Positions 1 through 7,713 of a DNA stretch of 9,894 nt are shown piece by piece. Below the pieces are notes generated by a model, which was not told the origin of the DNA, made no database searches, and saw only the letters and a list, made by a program, of their open reading frames with translations. Both the position numbers and the translations under genes were made by a program. The stretch's first letter is position 1, and each line of letters begins with the position of its first letter. The DNA comes from CAYLLT01 sp964591605 (GTDB taxonomy: Bacteria > Planctomycetota > Phycisphaerae > UBA1845 > PWPN01): positions 1 through 9,894 of the forward strand of contig CAZQEN010000298.1 in NCBI GenBank assembly GCA_964591605.1, given 5' to 3'.

Positions 1-1968
1 GTCGATTGGGCGATCTCGCGCGAGCGGTTCTGGGGAACGCCGCTGCCGATCTGGCAGTGTGAGCAGACGGGCAGGCAGGAGGCGGTCGCGTCGTATGCGG
101 AGCTGCTGGCGAAGCCGGGTGTGAGCGGTACGGAGGTCTGGGAGGAGGCGAAGCGGCAGAATCCCGGACTGGTGGACGATCTGAAGGTTCACAAGCCGTA
201 CATCGACGCGATCAGCTACGATTCGCCGTTCGCGCCGGGGGCGCGGATGCGCCGCGTGCCCGAGGTGATCGACTGCTGGTTCGACAGCGGGGCGATGCCC
301 TTCGCCCAGTGGGGCTATCCGCACGCGCCCGGCAGCGATCGGCTGTTCAAGGATCGTTTCCCCGCGGATTTCATCAGCGAAGCGATCGACCAGACCCGCG
401 GATGGTTCTATACGCTGCTGGCGATCAGCACGATGCTGTTCGGGGAGAAAGTCGAAAGTCGAAAGTCGAAAGCCGAAACCGGCAATTCGCAATCGGCAAT
501 CGGCAATGTTCCTTATCCCCACCCCTTCCGCAACTGCATCGTCATGGGGATCATGGGGGGCGAGGACGGCAGGAAGCTCTCAAAAAGCAAGCGGAACTAC
601 AAAGAGCCGTCGTACATCTTCGACAAGGAAGGCGCCGACGCGATGCGCTGGTCGATGCTGGCCAACCAGCCGCCGTGGACGGGGGCGCGGTTCAAGGAAG
701 AGACGATCGCCACCGACCAGCGCGAGTTCCTCATCAAGCTGTACAACGTCTACAGCTTCTTCGTGATCTACGCGAACATCGACCGGTGGTCGCCGGCGAG
801 TGCGTCGGCCGGGGACGGCGAGCCCGGCGAGCTGGACGCCTGGATCCTGGCGGAGCTGCACGCGACGGTGAACGACGTTCGCGCGGCCATGGACCGCTAC
901 GAGAACTACCCCGCGTGCCGCCGGCTCGTCGAGTTTGTCGACGCCCTCTCGAACTGGTACGTGCGGCGCTCGCGCGAGCGGTTCTGGCGCAGCGGGATGG
1001 ACCGCGACAAGCGGGCCGCCTATTTCACGCTCTGGTATTGTCTGGTTGAAACCTCCAAACTGATCGCGCCGTTCACGCCGTTCCTGGCCGAGACGCTCTA
1101 TCAGAATCTCGTCCGTTCCCAGGGCGGCCACGTGGACGAGAGCGTCCACCTGTGCGATTACCCGCCGGCCGAACCCCTCAGTGCCCAGCAGCACCAGCTC
1201 CTGCAGGAAATGGCGGTGGTGCGCGAGATCGCCTCGCTGGGCCGGGCGGCCCGGGCGGAAGCGAAGCTCAAGGTGCGCCAGCCGCTGGCCGTCGTCGAGC
1301 TGGTGCTGGCCGACGCGTCGCACCGGGCGTGGCTCGAGTCGCACCTGCCGCTCATCTCCGACGAGCTGAACGTCAAGCGGGTCGAGTTCACGGCCGACGC
1401 GGAGAAATACGTCAGCTACGAGATCAAACCGAACTTCAAGAGTCTGGGCCCGAAGTTCGGGCCGCTGGCCCCGAAGATCAAAGCCGCGCTCGCGAAGGCG
1501 GATGCCGCCGACCTGCGCCGCCAGCTCGATGCCGCCGGCAAGGCCCCGATCACCGTCGACGGCCGGGCGGTGGAACTCACGCCCGAGGACGTACAGGTCG
1601 TGCTGGCACCCAGGCCAGGCTGGGCAGCGGCGCAGGGGCGGCAGGTGGTCGTGGTTCTGAGCACCGAGATCACGCCGCAGCTCAAGGCCGAGGGCCTCGC
1701 CCGCGACTTCGTCCACCTGGTCCAGCAGGCCCGCAAGGAGGAGCGGCTGGATTATCAGGACCGCATCCGGCTCCGCGTGCATGCGGAGGGGGCGGTTGCC
1801 CAGGCCATTGAGTCGTTCCGCGACTACATCATGGGCGAAACGCTGGCCGTCGAACTCTCGCTGGATGGCCCCGCGGACGCGAAGCACACGGGCGACATCG
1901 AAGGCTCACGCGTCGCCTTCTCCATCGAAGTCGTGATCACCACTGGACCGGATCGTCAGCCGACGTGA
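1..1968 (+). CDS. ileS: Isoleucyl-tRNA synthetase, type 2, 3' part (5' end outside window)
   Basis: Class I aminoacyl-tRNA synthetase that charges tRNA-Ile in the cytoplasm. The frame is open from base 1, so the N-terminus with the HIGH motif lies upstream; 655 residues are visible. Numbering from the window edge, residues 3-18 (WAISRERFWGTPLPIW) are typical of IleRS. VIDCWFDSG follows near residue 90, then FPADFISEAIDQTRGWFYTL near 120-139. The KMSKS loop appears as KLSKS (about residue 194). An anticodon-binding helical domain follows (LDAWILAEL onward). The C-terminal 300 residues, including KVRQPLAVVEL and EGLARDFVHLVQQARKEE, match the tail of type-2 IleRS, the eukaryote-like clade, and the cysteine-rich zinc tail of type 1 is absent. 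An in-frame low-complexity insert of about 21 codons (448-510) separates STMLFG from PFRNCIVMG. The TGA stop overlaps the purN GTG start. Confidence 0.97.
   Translation, partial: VDWAISRERFWGTPLPIWQCEQTGRQEAVASYAELLAKPGVSGTEVWEEAKRQNPGLVDDLKVHKPYIDAISYDSPFAPGARMRRVPEVIDCWFDSGAMPFAQWGYPHAPGSDRLFKDRFPADFISEAIDQTRGWFYTLLAISTMLFGEKVESRKSKAETGNSQSAIGNVPYPHPFRNCIVMGIMGGEDGRKLSKSKRNYKEPSYIFDKEGADAMRWSMLANQPPWTGARFKEETIATDQREFLIKLYNVYSFFVIYANIDRWSPASASAGDGEPGELDAWILAELHATVNDVRAAMDRYENYPACRRLVEFVDALSNWYVRRSRERFWRSGMDRDKRAAYFTLWYCLVETSKLIAPFTPFLAETLYQNLVRSQGGHVDESVHLCDYPPAEPLSAQQHQLLQEMAVVREIASLGRAARAEAKLKVRQPLAVVELVLADASHRAWLESHLPLISDELNVKRVEFTADAEKYVSYEIKPNFKSLGPKFGPLAPKIKAALAKADAADLRRQLDAAGKAPITVDGRAVELTPEDVQVVLAPRPGWAAAQGRQVVVVLSTEITPQLKAEGLARDFVHLVQQARKEERLDYQDRIRLRVHAEGAVAQAIESFRDYIMGETLAVELSLDGPADAKHTGDIEGSRVAFSIEVVITTGPDRQPT
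448..508 (+). repeat. Two adjacent heptamer arrays inside ileS (AAAGTCG x4, GGCAATC x4)
   Basis: Bases 448-475 hold four consecutive 7-bp units of AAAGTCG, the last one AAAGCCG, with a trailing AAA. Bases 481-508 hold four units of GGCAATC type (GGCAATT, CGCAATC, GGCAATC, GGCAATG). Together they encode VESRKSKAE and GNSQSAIGN. In other IleRS proteins this point is a short link between STxLF and the FKNVIV-like strand, so the segment looks like an insertion. The added 448-510 stretch is 63 bp, or 21 codons and nine heptamers, which preserves the frame. The first unit recurs in zwf at 6878-6909. Confidence 0.9.
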
Positions 1969-2558
1969 AGCAGCTTCAAACAGCGGTGTTGATCTCCGGC
2001 TCCGGCCGGACGCTCGCGAATCTGATCGAGCTCGCGCGGCGCGGCGAGCTGCCGATTGAGATCGTGCTCGTGATCAGCTCGCGGCCGGACGTGAAGGGCG
2101 TGCAGATCGCCCGCGACGCCGGCATTCCGGTGCAGGTCATCCTGCGGCGCGAGCACCGCGAGCCGCAGTTCAGCGAACGCATCAGCGCCGCCCTCGACGC
2201 CGCCCGTGTCGAGCTCGTCCTTCTGGCCGGCTACCTGTGCAAGTGGGAGATCCCAGCGTGCTACCAGTGGAAGGTGCTCAACATCCACCCGGCCCTGCTC
2301 CCGAGGTTCGGCGGCAAGGGGATGCACGGCCACCACGTCCATGAGGCCGTTCTGGCGGCCGGCGAACGGGTGAGCGGCTGCACCGTGCACTTCGCCAACA
2401 ACGAATACGACGCCGGACCGATCATCCTCCAGCGGCGCGTGCCCGTCCTGCCCGATGACACCCCCGATACCCTGGCCGCCCGCGTGTTCGAGCAGGAGCT
2501 GATCGCCTACCCGGAGGCCATCCGCCTCTTCGCCCAGGGCCGCCTGAATCCGGCGTAA
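1965..2558 (+). CDS. purN: Phosphoribosylglycinamide formyltransferase 1 (GAR transformylase)
   Basis: Transfers a formyl group from 10-formyl-tetrahydrofolate to GAR, the third step of de novo purine synthesis, in the cytoplasm. The 197 residues are close to the usual PurN length (about 190-215). The N-terminus SGSGRTLANLIELA is the phosphate-binding loop, normally written GSGSNLQALI. The catalytic triad is visible: Asn106 and His108 in NIHPALLP, and Asp149 in EYDAGPIIL. The HFANNEYDAGPII strand and the C-terminal QGRL helix also fit. The start is the GTG at 1965, which overlaps the ileS stop as GTGA. No Shine-Dalgarno was seen, so translational coupling to ileS is likely. Its place behind ileS, away from other pur genes in view, is unusual. 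Confidence 0.96.
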   Translation: MKQLQTAVLISGSGRTLANLIELARRGELPIEIVLVISSRPDVKGVQIARDAGIPVQVILRREHREPQFSERISAALDAARVELVLLAGYLCKWEIPACYQWKVLNIHPALLPRFGGKGMHGHHVHEAVLAAGERVSGCTVHFANNEYDAGPIILQRRVPVLPDDTPDTLAARVFEQELIAYPEAIRLFAQGRLNPA

Positions 2559-2564
2559 CAATGC

Positions 2565-2582
2565 CGCTGCCGGACCGCAGCG
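2565..2582 (+). terminator. Hairpin 7 bp after the purN stop, possible weak terminator
   Basis: CGCTGC and GCAGCG form a perfect 6-bp stem around the 6-base loop CGGACC. No T-run follows, so it is not a classic intrinsic terminator. It could protect the ileS-purN mRNA 3' end or be chance in GC-rich DNA. Confidence 0.25.
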
Positions 2583-2643
2583 CCCCTGACGCGGATTGGG
2601 CTTGGGACCTGTCATAGTCGTTACTTCCACGTATCATGATTCC

Positions 2644-2916
2644 ATGCTCCGCAAATACACCGTCAGCGATGGCAAGCTGGTGATCTCGCTCCAGGAGGCA
2701 GAGGAGGGCGGCTACATCGTCACCTCGCCCCTCGACCCGGAGCTGATCACCGAGGCGGAAACCATCTCGGAGGCGTTCGAGAACGCACGTGACGCCCTCA
2801 AGGCGCTGCGCGAGTCGCGCGCGAAGCTCCTGCGCCGTACGGCGCTGGCGGTAGCCCGATCGGAGGCTTTGCCGGGAGGGGAACTGCGTCGGCCGGGACG
2901 GTCGCCGGTTTCCTGA
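2644..2916 (+). CDS. HicB-like antitoxin-family protein, orphan
   Basis: A 90-residue protein. Residues 11-55 (LVISLQEAEEGGYIVTSPL, then ITEAETISEAFENARDALKAL) match the partial RNase H-like fold of the HicB family, in which an EEGGY(x)V strand precedes a TEAxTxEEAxENAxxA helix. In TA pairs HicB binds and inhibits the HicA mRNA interferase. No HicA-like small gene was found on either side, so it may be a solitary HicB-fold regulator. The ATG at 2644 is preferred over the in-frame TTG at 2596 because the family begins at this point, although no clear Shine-Dalgarno precedes it. Residues from about 62 on (RTALAVARSE and beyond) do not resemble HicB. They lie in the 119-bp overlap with the convergent gene, which suggests the original stop was lost. 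Confidence 0.75.
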   Translation: MLRKYTVSDGKLVISLQEAEEGGYIVTSPLDPELITEAETISEAFENARDALKALRESRAKLLRRTALAVARSEALPGGELRRPGRSPVS

Positions 2917-4573
2917 GCTCGTCAAGCTGCCTCTGCAGTTCCTTCATCTTCTCGACCGCCTTCGCCAGACCGGGGTCGCCGGAGCCGAGCGAGAGATACA
3001 GCTTCTGGACGTTCTCCCTTGCTCCGATAAGAGCTTCCTGCAACTCACGCTCTCTCTGCTGGAGTTCGGTCTCCTGAGGCGGCGGCGCCGGCTGGGGCCT
3101 GCCGGGTGGGCGCGGACGGGCAAAAGGAGGTGTGGGCTGCGGGAGCACGGCCGACTCTCTCTCCCTGAGCCGATCTTCGGCCTGGCGGGCGCGCTCGTAC
3201 GCCTCGATCGCGGCGCCGCTTCTGCCCTGCTGGCGGGCGAGTTGAATCGCCTTCCGCGCGGCCTGCTCCGAGGCCTCGCGCAGCGCCGGCCACTCCGGAT
3301 CGGCGATCAGTTCGGCCGGAACATCCGCGACACCCGCGCGGCGTCGCTTCATCTCCTGGAGCGTGCGGATGACCTCGGGCGGCACTTCGATGTTCAAGGT
3401 CATCGTGGTGCCGGCCGTCGCCTGGACGGAAGCGGACGGTTCGGACGGCGTGAACTGAGTCGCAGCCGAATACTGCCACCACTGGTACTCGGGTGACTCA
3501 GGCAGGATCGCCAGGCCGGCCGTCAGGCTGACTTTCCAGGTCACGGGGGCCACAACGATATCAGGTTCGAGTTTGCTGGAGTTGGTCGCGGAATAGGTGT
3601 CGATGCTCACCCGTCCGGCGCCCGGCACATCTTTGGATCGGCTTCCACTGCTGGATGATTCGCCGATGATCTGACCATCGGCATCCAGAATGAAGGAGCG
3701 ATGGCTGCTGGCCGAGCTCCATGTGCCCGAGGGCGCTCTGAATGCCTCGGCGTTGTAGAGAACGACCTTCACACCCGCATCCAATCGCTTGAGCTCCTCC
3801 GTCGGCGTCACCTGGAACCTGAGTTTCGCCGGGCCGGTCAGGTCCGGGTAGTGAATCACCCGTTCGGGCTGCTGGGCGGGGTAGAGCGTGATGGAGTCGC
3901 TCAACGTCATCTGCAGATCCTGGGCCGCGACCTTCAGCGAGTAAACGCCCGGCAGGATGGGACCATAGACGACGCGGCCGTCGCTGTCGGTGGTCTCGTT
4001 GAGGCTGCGCTCGTTGCGTTTCACCTCCTGACCCCGGCCTTCCCCCTGCGTGATCGTGAAGACGTCGCTGCTGAAGGGCTGGCCGGTCAGGGTCACGCGC
4101 ACGCCCGACACGGGCGGGCCGTTGCCCTCACCCCGCACGACGCGCACGGTCAGTTTCGACCAGTTCTCCGGCAAGGCCGGCTGGGTTGCGGTTGACGGCG
4201 GTTGCTGCGAGAGCTGCTCGAGCTTCGCGAGGATGGCCGCGTCGATTTGACGCTGGCGGGCGACCCAGGGAAGCACGAACGCGGCGACGAACGCGAGCGT
4301 GACGATCACCAGAATGACGGAGAAGATGCGGTCTTTCATGATGCGATCCCTCATGGCGTCCCACCAGAGCCGGCGGGCGATTTGTCGGATGTCGCCGAAG
4401 CGTTCGAGGACCTTTTTGCGGGCGGCGGCCTCGTCGTCGGTGCGCTTGAGCTCACGCTGCATCGCGCAGGAGAGATGATCGACGAGTTCGTCAGCGATGT
4501 CGGCGCGGAGCGAGCGCGGCTCGCGGTCGTCAGGCTCGGGCAGGCCGGCGATGATGTCGTCGTGCCAGGACAT
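2798..4573 (-). CDS. Membrane-anchored protein with HAAS/permease-prefix-like N-terminus and carboxypeptidase-regulatory-like domain
   Basis: A 591-residue protein, second gene after padR. Residues 20-70 (RADIADELVDHL, then DEAAARKKVLERFGDIRQIARRLW) form the helical domain seen in HAAS and permease-prefix proteins that commonly accompany PadR regulators. One membrane helix spans about 83-104 (IFSVILVIVTLAFVAAFVLPW). Beyond it, residues 140-220 (LTVRVVRGEG, PVSGVRVTLTG, TTDSDGRVVYGPILPGVYSLKV) look like a carboxypeptidase-regulatory or Ig-like beta domain. The C-terminus (about 430-555) is charged, probably coiled coil, broken by a Pro/Arg-rich linker at 479-500. An extracytoplasmic C-terminus is predicted, since positive residues precede the helix. 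The start is the ATG at 4573 with GGAG 5 bases upstream; the longer ATG at 4663 would be encoded by repeat DNA. The role is inferred to be envelope sensing or PadR-controlled remodelling, but the substrate is unknown. Confidence 0.75.
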   Translation of the reverse strand: MSWHDDIIAGLPEPDDREPRSLRADIADELVDHLSCAMQRELKRTDDEAAARKKVLERFGDIRQIARRLWWDAMRDRIMKDRIFSVILVIVTLAFVAAFVLPWVARQRQIDAAILAKLEQLSQQPPSTATQPALPENWSKLTVRVVRGEGNGPPVSGVRVTLTGQPFSSDVFTITQGEGRGQEVKRNERSLNETTDSDGRVVYGPILPGVYSLKVAAQDLQMTLSDSITLYPAQQPERVIHYPDLTGPAKLRFQVTPTEELKRLDAGVKVVLYNAEAFRAPSGTWSSASSHRSFILDADGQIIGESSSSGSRSKDVPGAGRVSIDTYSATNSSKLEPDIVVAPVTWKVSLTAGLAILPESPEYQWWQYSAATQFTPSEPSASVQATAGTTMTLNIEVPPEVIRTLQEMKRRRAGVADVPAELIADPEWPALREASEQAARKAIQLARQQGRSGAAIEAYERARQAEDRLRERESAVLPQPTPPFARPRPPGRPQPAPPPQETELQQRERELQEALIGARENVQKLYLSLGSGDPGLAKAVEKMKELQRQLDELRKPATVPADAVPLPAKPPIGLPPAPYGAGASRATRAAP

Positions 4574-4578
4574 CACAT

Positions 4579-4582
4579 CTCC
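4579..4582 (-). promoter_or_regulatory. Ribosome binding site of the HAAS-like gene
   Basis: On the minus strand GGAG lies 5 bases before the ATG at 4573. It supports that start over the upstream in-frame ATG at 4663. The first 77-bp repeat begins at 4585, immediately upstream. Confidence 0.6.
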
Positions 4583-4584
4583 AT

Positions 4585-4661
4585 AAAGAGCCGCGTGGCT
4601 TTCAGCCCGCGCGGTCCTGCGGACAGTGTGAACGCATCCTTCGCTCGTGGTCCTCCGGACC
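4585..4661 (+). repeat. 77-bp tandem repeat, unit 1
   Basis: Begins AAAGAGCCGCGTGGCTTTC and ends GGTCCTCCGGACC. It carries a GC-rich imperfect hairpin (CCGCGTGGCT / AGCCCGCGCGG, one bulge, loop TTC), then GTCC-TGC-GGAC, then GGTCC-TCC-GGACC. It is 76/77 identical to unit 2 (C versus T in the hairpin loop). Confidence 0.95.
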
Positions 4662-4738
4662 AAAGAGCCGCGTGGCTTTTAGCCCGCGCGGTCCTGCGGA
4701 CAGTGTGAACGCATCCTTCGCTCGTGGTCCTCCGGACC
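4662..4738 (+). repeat. 77-bp tandem repeat, unit 2
   Basis: Directly follows unit 1 with no spacer and differs at one base. Near identity suggests recent duplication or gene conversion. Confidence 0.95.
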
Positions 4739-4799
4739 AAAGAGCCGCGTGGCTTTCAGCCCGCGCGGTTTGTCGGACGCGATCAACGCATCGCTTGTT
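4739..4799 (+). repeat. 77-bp repeat, unit 3, degenerate
   Basis: The first 31 bases match unit 1 exactly (hairpin part). After 4769 the match decays: CGGAC and AACGCATC are still recognisable, but the GGTCC palindromes are gone. Bases 4801-4926 after it hold no gene that I can support, only a small CGTAG/CTACG palindrome near 4802-4813. Confidence 0.8.
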
Positions 4800-4926
4800 T
4801 CCGTAGTTCTACGTCTCCCGAGTTCGTGAGCCGCTGAACGTGGCCGCTTTCTTCCACCGGGCCTGGTCCAAACCACGCAGCGGTCTGGGCCTTACTGCTC
4901 GTCAGGCGTTTCCGTCCTTCGCACGG

Positions 4927-4955
4927 CCGCGCGGGCTGAAGCCACGCGGCTTTTT
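4927..4955 (-). repeat. Inverted copy of the 77-bp repeat's hairpin core
   Basis: Read on the minus strand this is the first 30 bases of the 77-bp unit with one substitution and one deleted base. It overlaps the first two bases of the padR stop codon in plus-strand numbering (stop at 4954-4956). With unit 1 it frames the whole padR to HAAS-gene gap as an inverted pair. Confidence 0.85.
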
Positions 4956-5289
4956 ACGCCGGCACGCGGGTGCCGCCCAGAACCGAATCGACGCTGCGCG
5001 AGAACTGCTCCCATTCGCGGCGGCGCTCGTCGAGGACTTTCTTCCCCGCCGGCGTGAGCTTGTAGAACTTGCGCCGGCGGCCTTCGTCGGTGTCGACCCA
5101 GTACGAGCTCAGCAGTTTCGCCCGCTCCATGCGGTGCAGGGCCGGGTACAGGCTGCCCTCCTTGAGGTCGAAATAGCCCCTCGACTGGGCCAGCACGGTC
5201 TGCGCTATCTGATACCCGTACGTCGGCCCCCGGGAGACAACGTCGAGGATCAACATGTCCAGCATCCCCCAGAGCAACCGGGAATCCAT
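4954..5289 (-). CDS. PadR-family transcriptional regulator
   Basis: A 111-residue winged-helix DNA-binding protein, the usual length for the short PadR subfamily. Residues 4-35 (RLLWGMLDMLILDVVSRGPTYGYQI) are the first helices and the typical GxxYGYxI turn. Residues 45-57 (GSLYPALHRMERA) are the recognition helix, 70-83 (GRRRKFYKLTPAGK) the wing, and 84-105 the dimer helix. PadR proteins are usually repressors that respond to a small molecule or membrane stress and often control the next gene. Here that gene is the HAAS-like membrane protein 380 bp downstream on the same strand. The start is the ATG at 5289, with GAGGAG 6 bases upstream. A longer reading to 5421 would translate heptamer repeat DNA and the promoter, so it is rejected. 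Autoregulation through the region at 5317-5335 is plausible but unproven. Confidence 0.92.
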   Translation of the reverse strand: MDSRLLWGMLDMLILDVVSRGPTYGYQIAQTVLAQSRGYFDLKEGSLYPALHRMERAKLLSSYWVDTDEGRRRKFYKLTPAGKKVLDERRREWEQFSRSVDSVLGGTRVPA

Positions 5290-5295
5290 GCGGTT

Positions 5296-5301
5296 CTCCT
5301 C
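5296..5301 (-). promoter_or_regulatory. Ribosome binding site of padR
   Basis: GAGGAG on the minus strand, 6 bases before the ATG at 5289. It decides this start. Confidence 0.75.
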
Positions 5302-5323
5302 ATGCCTAGACCTTCTACCCATA

Positions 5324-5352
5324 TACATAGCCCGTCGATGCATGGTGGTCAA
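5324..5352 (-). promoter_or_regulatory. Sigma70-type promoter for padR
   Basis: On the minus strand TTGACC (5352-5347) and TATGTA (5329-5324) are 17 bases apart, which is close to consensus. The expected transcript start near 5317 gives a leader of about 28 bases to the padR ATG. The AT-rich stretch CTATGTATATGG around the -10 box is a candidate autoregulatory PadR site, judged by position only. Confidence 0.6.
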
Positions 5353-5370
5353 GGGAAATCCGGTAAAAAC

Positions 5371-5452
5371 GTGAGACGTGAGATGTGAGATCTGAGATGT
5401 GACAGGGCAACGTGATCCCATAACGTCTCACGTCGAACGTCTCACGTCTCAC
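5371..5452. repeat. Inverted array of GTGAGAY heptamers between divergent genes
   Basis: Left arm 5371-5402: GTGAGAC, GTGAGAT, GTGAGAT, CTGAGAT, GTGAC. Right arm 5423-5452 is the reverse complement type (ACGTCTC and CGTCTCAC units). Pairing the arms gives 24 of 30 positions as Watson-Crick and three more as G-T wobbles, with a loop of about 20 bases. The array ends 5 bases before the ribosome binding site of the next gene and starts 18 bases beyond the padR -35 box. Confidence 0.9.
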
Positions 5453-5456
5453 TTGT

Positions 5457-5462
5457 GAGGTG
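5457..5462 (+). promoter_or_regulatory. Ribosome binding site of the TauE/SafE-like gene
   Basis: GAGGTG lies 4 bases before the ATG at 5467 and favours it over the GTG at 5455. The site sits directly beside the right arm of the heptamer inverted repeat. Confidence 0.5.
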
Positions 5463-5466
5463 CGGC

Positions 5467-5823
5467 ATGGTGTGGCTGGCGTACATCGTCCTGGGTCTGG
5501 CGGCGGGCGTGTTCAGCGGGCTGGTGGGCCTGGGCGGGGGGGTCCTGGTGATTCCGGCGCTGGTCTTCCTGTTCAAGATGAGCCAGCACATGGCCCAGGG
5601 GACGACGCTGGCGATGATGGTGCCGCCGATCGGGCTGCTGGCCGCGTGGACGTATTACCGGAACGGCAACGCCGACATCAAGGTGGCCGCCCTCATGTGC
5701 GCCGGCTTCTTCTTCGGCGGGTTGCTGGGGGCGGAGCTGGCCAACAGCATACCGACCAAAGTGATGGAGAAGGTCTTCGGCGCGGCCCTTCTGCTCATTT
5801 CGCTGAGGATTCTGATCAAGTAG
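5467..5823 (+). CDS. Half-length TauE/SafE-family membrane permease
   Basis: A 118-residue hydrophobic protein. Residues 13-34 (AGVFSGLVGLGGGVLVIPAL) are the glycine-rich first repeat signature of the TauE/SafE (former DUF81) family, followed by AQGTTLAMMVPPIG (43-56) and FFFGGLLGAELAN (81-93). I count about four membrane segments (4-32, 47-64, 73-92, 103-117). Full TauE/SafE proteins are about 250 residues and built from two such halves, so this is a single-repeat form that could work as a dimer. Family members export sulfite, sulfoacetate or similar organic anions, but the substrate here cannot be read from sequence. The neighbours (padR divergent, zwf downstream) do not point to sulfur metabolism. 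The start is the ATG at 5467 with GAGGTG upstream. Confidence 0.85.
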   Translation: MVWLAYIVLGLAAGVFSGLVGLGGGVLVIPALVFLFKMSQHMAQGTTLAMMVPPIGLLAAWTYYRNGNADIKVAALMCAGFFFGGLLGAELANSIPTKVMEKVFGAALLLISLRILIK

Positions 5824-5826
5824 GGG

Positions 5827-5843
5827 GCCGAGCACCCCTCGGC
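5827..5843 (+). terminator. Hairpin just after the TauE-like stop
   Basis: GCCGAG and CTCGGC form a 6-bp stem with loop CACCC, starting 3 bases after the TAG. No T-run follows. It may attenuate read-through to zwf; evidence is weak. Confidence 0.25.
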
Positions 5844-5948
5844 GCGGGGGATGGCCTGCGCTGCGGCCTGAGCCGAACCTGCTTGCCCGCGCGGGACTCC
5901 GTGCGTAACGTGGGGCTCCACCGACTGGCTCGGGCGATCGGCACGTGT

Positions 5949-5954
5949 GGAGGG
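5949..5954 (+). promoter_or_regulatory. Ribosome binding site of zwf, pointing to a TTG start
   Basis: GGAGGG lies 7 bases before the TTG at 5962. The alternative GTG at 5947 would overlap this site, so the TTG is preferred. Confidence 0.6.
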
Positions 5955-5961
5955 CTTCCGT

Positions 5962-7569
<1,608 letters not shown>

Positions 7570-7713
7570 GAACCAGAAGCGCACGTGCGGATCGCTCGAA
7601 GCCCGTCCCCGTGGCCTGTGAGGGAAGGCAGGAGCCTCCGGACCGGCCGCATGGGGCCGATGTGACGTTTGTGATCCGTGCCGGGAGTGTACGCGAGGCG
7701 GGTGAGACCGCGG

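Noticed and set aside
580..1887. 435-codon open frame on the minus strand opposite ileS
   Set aside because: It is antisense to a gene with clear IleRS motifs. Its protein is rich in Arg, Gly and His with no recognisable domain, which is typical of shadow frames in GC-rich DNA.
1..1968. Acquired mupirocin-resistance gene
   Set aside because: The type-2 IleRS class includes resistant enzymes, but it is also the normal housekeeping form in many lineages. Nothing around it suggests a resistance cassette.
2559..2643. HicA toxin gene next to the HicB-like gene
   Set aside because: The upstream gap is only 85 bp and downstream sequence belongs to the convergent gene. No small basic HicA-like frame was found.
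4574..4663. N-terminal extension of the HAAS-like protein to the ATG at 4663
   Set aside because: The extra 30 residues would be encoded wholly by the 77-bp repeat. A ribosome binding site lies right before the ATG at 4573, where the known domain begins soon after.
4585..4799. CRISPR array
   Set aside because: The 77-bp units adjoin with no variable spacers, there are fewer than three intact units, and no cas gene is in view.
5290..5421. N-terminal extension of PadR to the ATG at 5421
   Set aside because: It would translate the heptamer repeat and the promoter. The family start and GAGGAG site agree on 5289.
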